Below, in pieces: positions 58,661-64,000 of a DNA stretch of 64,000 bases. Each line of letters starts with the position of its first letter. Positions within the stretch are counted from its first letter, which is position 1. A program made the translations under genes and the position numbers. The notes under the pieces were generated by a model, which saw only the letters and a program-made list of their open reading frames with translations, did not search any database and was not told the origin of the DNA. This stretch comes from Diprion similis (taxonomy: Eukaryota; Arthropoda; Insecta; Hymenoptera; Diprionidae), in NCBI RefSeq assembly GCF_021155765.1, contig NC_060118.1:6014001-6078000 (forward strand). The letters run 5' to 3'.

Positions 58661-59154
58661 CTAACGAAACAAATCCTACGTTATCCAGACTCACAATGCT
58701 CCTGGATGTGTGATTGGGAAGTCTGTCTCAGTATCTGGAACACCGGGAAAAATGATAGTGAACATTCTATGATCAACAACAAAACATATTAGCAATATAT
58801 TCATTTATACTTGTTCCCATCGATTTCTATTGAGCGTTTGTGTTGAATATTGATTACATACACCGACGTTGTAGAGATAATGGTTATTGTGCCTATGCCG
58901 TGCACAACTGGTGTTCGCTTACATAAATTATAGATTATTATAAAGATATGAGAGTGACATCAAATATTCAGGTCTCCATTATGTTCATTACGCAATTGCT
59001 TCTTGGTACATTTTCCAAAGCCATATTAACACCGGTACATCTATGTAGCGTCTGACGAAATAGAGGAAAGTATAAATTAATTCGGGAGAAAGTAATCGGT
59101 CGAAGACTGAGCAGTAATCGAAGACCGTCTTAAGACCATCGGAATTGAAAGATA
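58661..59154. other. 5' flank of Gr-g; no gene seen
   Basis: Presumed Gr-g promoter and 5' UTR; nothing recognisable beyond that. Confidence 0.45.
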
Positions 59155-61434
59155 ATGTTCTTCTCAGCACCAAAAAGCTTGTACGAGGCTTTCAAACCAA
59201 TCTTCTACGTCAACTGGTTCATGGGTTTGGGCGTCTTTCTACGTCCAAAGCAAAGCGCTTTACCATACTTCTGTCAACTACTACAAACAGTGATAATTAA
59301 TCTTATAAATTGGACAACGATTTATGTGGGTTTGGATGAATTGCTACAAGATACAACAGATGTCAACGATAATGGCCAGTCAGTGAATCGTAGGAATACT
59401 TATCGAATATTTCACTGTATGAATGCCGGCGTCGTCGCCTTCGCTCCTATCTTCGTATGGCACAGAAGAAAGGTAAATTGTTGGAATGGTGCTCTAAACC
59501 AATTTTTCAGTAATTAAAAATGTTGGTTCGTGGATGCAGATGGCGAAGGAGTGTTTGCGACAGATGGTGATCTTGGATGACACCTTCAAATACAAGCTTG
59601 GGCTTAAGAACGATTACAGGAAAATTCACGTTCATCTAATCTGCCGATTGATTATAGTTGTTTTAATCATGTTTGCCATGGCTATTTACGATCTCAGTTG
59701 GAGCCTGGCGGAGCATCGTTCAGTATTCAGGAATTACTGTGTATCAGCAACTGTGCATCAACCAATCCTCGTCATGTTTTTACTTGACTTGAACTTCTGT
59801 ACCTGTGTAAAGTATGTCTAGCAAAATACCGACTCATAAAAATGATATTATCTTTATTGCACTCAACACCTGCTGTGCAGGTACGTGGAAGAAAAATTTC
59901 GAGACTTGAACGATAGTCTGCAGGGTTTGACTCAACAGCCTACAACATCTCAATCCAGGAAAATACAATCGATTCTTTCCCACAATATTACGAACGCAAG
60001 ATGGTACAAGGACATCCAAACACAAAGCTCGGTCAAGAGCCAGCGTTATTTGGTAGAAGAAATCGGGTAAATAATCTCTGCTTTTTTCCTAGTGATTTAA
60101 ATTATGCAACTTTGTAGGGTAGGCACTTTGAAAAACTCGATTGGTTATGAGGATAGTTGAATGATTTGTGTCCTTCATTGGGAAATTTTCTGATTAGAAA
60201 AGCTCACTGGGAACTCTGTACGCTGGCTAATAACATAAACATCGTATTCGGAATACAAAACCTGCTGTTTATGGCAATATCGATTCTGGTGACAACGGGA
60301 TTGCTGTATACGATTTACGTCGCATATATGTTGGAGAATGTGACGTATAACAATCTTAAAACAATAATCCAGCCGCTTGCATGGACGTCCATTTACATTT
60401 ACAAAATTTGGGTAGTTAACCATGCGTGCGGGACCGCCAGCAACGAGGTAACAGCAGTTGAACCATGAGGTTCTACGTTACCCTTAAGCCCACGTAGTAC
60501 CCCTACCTTTACCGACCGAGCAAACTTGTCATTTGTAAAAAAAAAGTTTGCTCGGTCGGTAAAGATAGGAGTACTATTAATTAAAGTTTGACTTTTGAAA
60601 ATCGTCATGAAAGTAGAAGGGATGTTTCACTACCACAGTGTTTAACGGTTGAAATATTTTATTCGTGTTTCAGGCTCGTAGAACAGGAGAAGTTATTTAT
60701 AGTCTCATGAAACCACGTGCACAAGATCAGGAACTAAAGGTAAATGTCTGTAGATCTGTAGGCAAAGCTCATAGATAGGTAAGTGCAATCGAGAAAATAG
60801 TTCGTGTGATTGGAACTTTCTTAACTTTAAAATTCTGCGGTATGAGCTTGTGAATATAATGTAGTCACGATAATATTTACTCGTGCGAAAGGGGAGAAGA
60901 TTGGAAAATGCTCGGAACGCTGTCTGTGGGACATCAACTTCTTGATGTCATGTAGTACTCCTACCCTTACCGACCGAGCAAACTTATCCTTTTTCTTCCT
61001 ATATTAAATAAACTAATATACTATCACGATTTCGGGATATGAGTAACTCTCCTGAATTCAGCTACATAAAAGTGATCCATCGTAGAAATTTGAACCGTTA
61101 CCGTTCGTTTGTTTATTTAATATAGGAAGAAAACGGGTGAGTTTGCTCGGTCGGTAAAGGTAAGAGTACTACATGACCTTAACCTTTCCTATTTTTCTAC
61201 GCAGATTCACGATTTGTCAGTACAGATACTTCAGAATCCCGTTAGGTTTGATGTCTGCGGATTCTTCATTATGAATCACACATTTATTCAAGCTGTAAGT
61301 ATTACCTAGACGTACAAGGGCTTTGGGGCATTTTGGGATTCGTTGACTATCTGCTCCATGAGTTTTAGGTAATTGGATCTGTGACAACCTATCTAATAAT
61401 CCTCATTCAGATGACCCAGGCACCAAAGATCTAG
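59155..61434 (+). CDS. Gustatory receptor Gr-g, intact
   Basis: Exons 59155-59472, 59540-59811, 59881-60066, 60198-60447, 60674-60739, 61205-61294 and 61369-61434 give 415 codons. The start is MFFSAPKSLYEAFKPIFYVN. Exon 2 MAKECLRQMVILDDTFKYKL and GLKNDYRKIHVHL resemble Gr-d and Gr-e. Exon 4 begins KAHWELCTLANNINIVFGIQ, exon 6 contains DVCGFFIMNHTFIQA, and exon 7 GSVTTYLIILIQMTQ. Exon 5 is one codon shorter than in Gr-a to Gr-c and two shorter than in Gr-d to Gr-f. Introns 4 and 5 each carry a copy of MITE family 2. Despite its opposite strand and distance it groups by motif with Gr-d, Gr-e and Gr-f. Confidence 0.92.
60494..60576. mobile_element. MITE family 2, minimal hairpin copy in Gr-g intron 4
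   Basis: GTAGTACCCCTACCTTTACC and its inverse GGTAAAGATAGGAGTACTA sit almost back to back: ACCGACCGAGCAAACTT, a spacer of about 17 nt, then AAGTTTGCTCGGTCGGT. It is an internally deleted, nearly perfect hairpin of about 83 bp. Confidence 0.85.
60949..61175. mobile_element. MITE family 2, longer copy in Gr-g intron 5
   Basis: The left end CATGTAGTACTCCTACCCTT and right end AAGGTAAGAGTACTACATG enclose about 227 bp. The interior includes GATTTCGGGATATGAGTAAC and TTTAATATAGGAAGA, also present in the copy at 9170-9458. The right arm ends just before the Gr-g exon 6 acceptor at 61204. Confidence 0.85.
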
Positions 61435-61784
61435 ATCTCGAATGATTTTGCTATGATGGGACCGAAAGTTGAGCTGAAGAATAAAGTACGATGATCCGAA
61501 AGCCATGATGAAGAACAGGTTAATCTTGCATTTCGAAAAAGAAACGGCGAATTCAAGATACGGAACCTGTAATTAAAATCAATCAAGTTGAATTTGATCA
61601 AAGCAACATCTGCTTTACAGCACGGAATGAATTTTAATCCCATAATTTTTGTATGAAATTACGCTATTACAAGTAATTTCACACACTGTTCTGTATTTAT
61701 TCTACCTTTTTTCGCTATAACAGGTGATTTTATTGTAAAATAATGATTTTTCCACCTATCAGTTACCTAAGACGTGTTTGTAAT
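61435..61784. other. Gr-g 3' flank; no gene seen
   Basis: AT-rich 3' flank without recognised features. Confidence 0.45.
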
Positions 61785-61920
61785 TCATTTCACTATCCCA
61801 TACGTATCCCGTAATAAGCCCGTAATCATTGCAAACAATAGTCTCATCGATAGTTGGGTTCGCATTTCGTACACAAAGTTTATTTTTTTACTAAGCTTGC
61901 AGAATTCCCAGTGACATTTA
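61785..61920 (-). pseudogene. Gr exon-4 relic
   Basis: After an AG at 61921-61922 the minus strand reads KCHWEFCKLSKKINFVYEMR and then QLSMRLLFAMITGLL, aligning without gaps to exon 4 of the array (KAHWELCKL...NFAFGIQNLLSMG...VITGML) before it reaches a stop. The family core F.G.QNLLSMG is lost. No companion exons were seen, so this is a leftover of a duplicate located downstream of Gr-h. Confidence 0.78.
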
Positions 61921-61922
61921 CT

Positions 61923-62456
61923 CCAGAACAAATTTCAACAAGTGTTCGGTTACGAGTAAGAGTTTTTCATTATGATCCATTTTGCTGTGTAATATTCACT
62001 ACATACAGGTTAATGAGTCTCAATTCCTAAGATGAATTAAGTCACGTCTTGACATCATTTAGCTGATTTCCTTCAGAAAATCACCATTTTTATTAGTCAA
62101 GCTATAATTCACCTTTTTCAAATCGCATACCCTGGTACTGCGTTTAGAATATTTTATACTCTATTTATATTTTAATACTCTGCCAGTTTTTGTAGATTGC
62201 CATTTGGGTCTTGAAATTTTTCACTTTTGTTGAAGCCAGAACAAATTTTCGAAAAATGATGTGCACGATCGTTACAAAATGTTTCTATCATCGAACGTTT
62301 CAATAACATTTTATATGGAAATGATTACATAATAGATACAGCTCCCTGACAATATTCTCCTGAGAAATTGACCATCAATTTTTTCAACCAAATCGGGCCA
62401 GTGTACAGTGAAACAGGAGCAAAGTGGACAGCAGTATTGCAGTTGTACTGATTCGT
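61923..62456. other. Gr-h 3' flank; no gene seen
   Basis: No exon or clear repeat recognised. Confidence 0.45.
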
Positions 62457-64000
62457 TCAAGCTTTAGTTTCGTTGGTAGGGATAGAATTCAAGATACTGG
62501 ATTGCGAATGCTGACTCATTTGGATGAGAATTACTAGATAAGTAGTTATTGTGCCAATTACCTGTAAACCGAAAAACAGATCAGAGAGAAATATGAAAAA
62601 CGTATTTTCGAGAGGATAACAAACTCATTGATAATACTCACGCGTCGAATGTGTCCGTAATCTATAGTGAAGAATTCACAGGCAGTAAATTTTACGGGAT
62701 TCTGAAGCATCTGTACCGCAAATTTTTCAATCTGAAATTAAAAGAAATGAATTTATCGTGATTAATGGAATAAACCGACGCTATATATCCACTACTCGTA
62801 CACTTGATACATAATAACAAAGGGAGTATCTCAGCTATGCACTTTTCGGCACCTAAAATGCGGGAAATGTGGGAATAGTAATACGTGTCAAAAAACCACA
62901 CATTTTTTCACGATTTTCGGGAAACGAGCAATTTTACCGATTCCGATTTCCACTACAAAAAAGCGGTGAAGGGTGAGTCTTTTCGGTCGGTAAAGGTAGG
63001 AATACTACATGATCTCAAATTCAGCATCGACTATATTACATAACGTCTAGTTGACAATTAAGCATGCCAATGATATTTATAAATCAATTAGTTCATACGT
63101 TGTCTACGTATCTATACCTCTAGCTCGAGTACTTCGTCATTCACTTTGGGTGTAAGCAAGTGATAGATAATTTTTCCACACCTCTCAGCCTAAAACAATA
63201 AAGTAGTTATTCAAATCATTCTATCCCAATTATATGAAAGTGACTTATGACGATAATTTTTACGAGATAGCGGAATAATTATAGCAACACGTCAACTATT
63301 AGTTAAGCTACTCGGATTACCTCGTTGCTGACGGTCCAACATGAGTGGCAAATGAACCAAATTTGAAAGGTATAAATGGCAGTCCACGAGGTCACAGGGA
63401 GTATTTTCCGGATCTTGACGAACAGCGCCATATCCCATTTAAACGTACAGTAAATAGTATACAACAAACCCGTAACTAATATAAATGATAATCCCATTGA
63501 CAGTAAATTTTGTACACCAAAGATGACATTCATCTGTCTAGCCAGCTTGCAGAGTTCCCAGTGGATTTTACTACCGAATAATTATTCTTGTATTATATAC
63601 ATATAATATATATAAAGAACCAGAATGCTCAGGTTCAACTGATCTATCAGACAGTAGAGTTTTCATCATCAGTGGATTCTTCTCGCTAACAAGCATTATT
63701 ATATTGTACCTATATAATATATGCAATGTACGACGTAAATGATCAGGATCAACTGATTCTATCAAATATTCAATATTTGAAACTGAGTTAGGTAACTTTT
63801 AATGTGCGATCCATTGAAAATGTTCTCTAGAATTGGATGCTCAGGAAATCTCAGTCATCTTACGTTACTCACCGGACTTCTTTTAACTGAAGATGCTGGT
63901 CACTTTTCAAGCTTTTGACTTGAATTTTTGTGATTTTATAACATGGTGTTGTTCTGACAATATTGTGATGAGTAACGAACAATTTGTCACTAGAGTTAGA
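62457..64000 (-). CDS. Gustatory receptor Gr-h, partial (exons 3-7, runs off the right edge)
   Basis: Minus-strand exon 3 is cut by the window edge (64000-63873, 42 codons plus 2 nt), then 63570-63321, 63189-63118, 62731-62642 and 62561-62457. These give 214 codons in frame with the array's phases. Exon 4 reads KIHWELCKLARQMNVIFGVQ, exon 5 AERCGKIIYHLLTPKVNDEV, exon 6 TACEFFTIDYGHIRR and exon 7 GTITTYLVILIQMSQ, followed by a tail of about 20 residues. The usually invariant Gly of ACGFF is Glu here, and the QS/QN end of exon 6 is RR, so this copy is more diverged. Intron 5 holds a MITE family 2 copy. Exons 1-2 lie outside the window, so intactness is unknown. Confidence 0.88.
62827..63012. mobile_element. 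MITE family 2, copy in Gr-h intron 5
   Basis: Interior GGGAAATGTGGGAATAGTAA and CACACATTTTTTCACGATTT match the copy at 9170-9458. The right end TCGGTCGGTAAAGGTAGGAA is the family terminus, followed by TACTACATG. The left terminus is degraded and its boundary approximate. Confidence 0.75.

Overview
This is a eukaryotic, intron-rich, AT-rich window from an insect nuclear genome. A hymenopteran, possibly a sawfly, is my best guess from the style of the chemoreceptors; this is inference, and nothing in the sequence fixes the species. There are two kinds of content: conserved housekeeping genes at the left edge (first coding exon of Rtf1 and all of Arp2, both on the minus strand) and, from about 10.4 kb to the right edge, a tandem array of gustatory receptors (Gr, insect 7tm_7 family) interrupted by a small cluster of methuselah-like class B GPCR genes.

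Layout: Rtf1 exon 1 (389-469, -); Arp2, 7 exons (3254-7556, -); a MITE-containing spacer (8-9.5 kb); Gr-a (10449-12421, +); Gr-b (14701-17583, +); relics of a Gr exon and of a calpain EF-hand region (19.3-20.1 kb); Gr-c (20664-24714, +); Gr-d (26047-29314, -); Gr-e (30634-34593, -); methuselah-like relics C and D (35.6-37.4 and 38.5-38.9 kb); Gr-f (40358-42774, -) with a broken duplicate of its exon 1 and 5' flank (43.4-43.9 kb); methuselah-like A (47040-48883, +, two frameshifts) and its intact duplicate B (52706-54529, +); Gr-g (59155-61434, +); a Gr exon-4 relic (61.8 kb); Gr-h (62457 to beyond the right edge, -). Gr labels are local to this window.

The seven complete Gr genes can each be joined by hand into an uninterrupted reading frame of 412-433 codons. 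All use the same seven-exon plan with the same intron phases (0,2,2,0,0,0). Exon 4 is exactly 250 nt and exon 6 exactly 90 nt in every copy, so the array arose by local duplication of one ancestral gene. Gr-d and Gr-e also share about 1 kb of 5' flank. All end in a TYhhhhhQ-type TM7 signature, with Met, Leu or Ile after the Gln instead of the usual Phe; Gr-e has His in place of the Tyr.

The most striking unexplained structure is the number of inverted-repeat (foldback) DNA elements. Many sit inside Gr introns, including about 0.8 kb with TTAA ends in the last intron of Gr-c, about 0.9 kb in Gr-e intron 1, and smaller hairpins in Gr-d, Gr-e, Gr-f, Gr-g and Gr-h. At least two MITE families recur across the window. 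I see no rRNA, CRISPR array, prokaryotic operon or intact autonomous transposon, and I did not recognise a tRNA. All gene models come from reading splice signals and homologous exon boundaries by eye; no alignment or database search was run.
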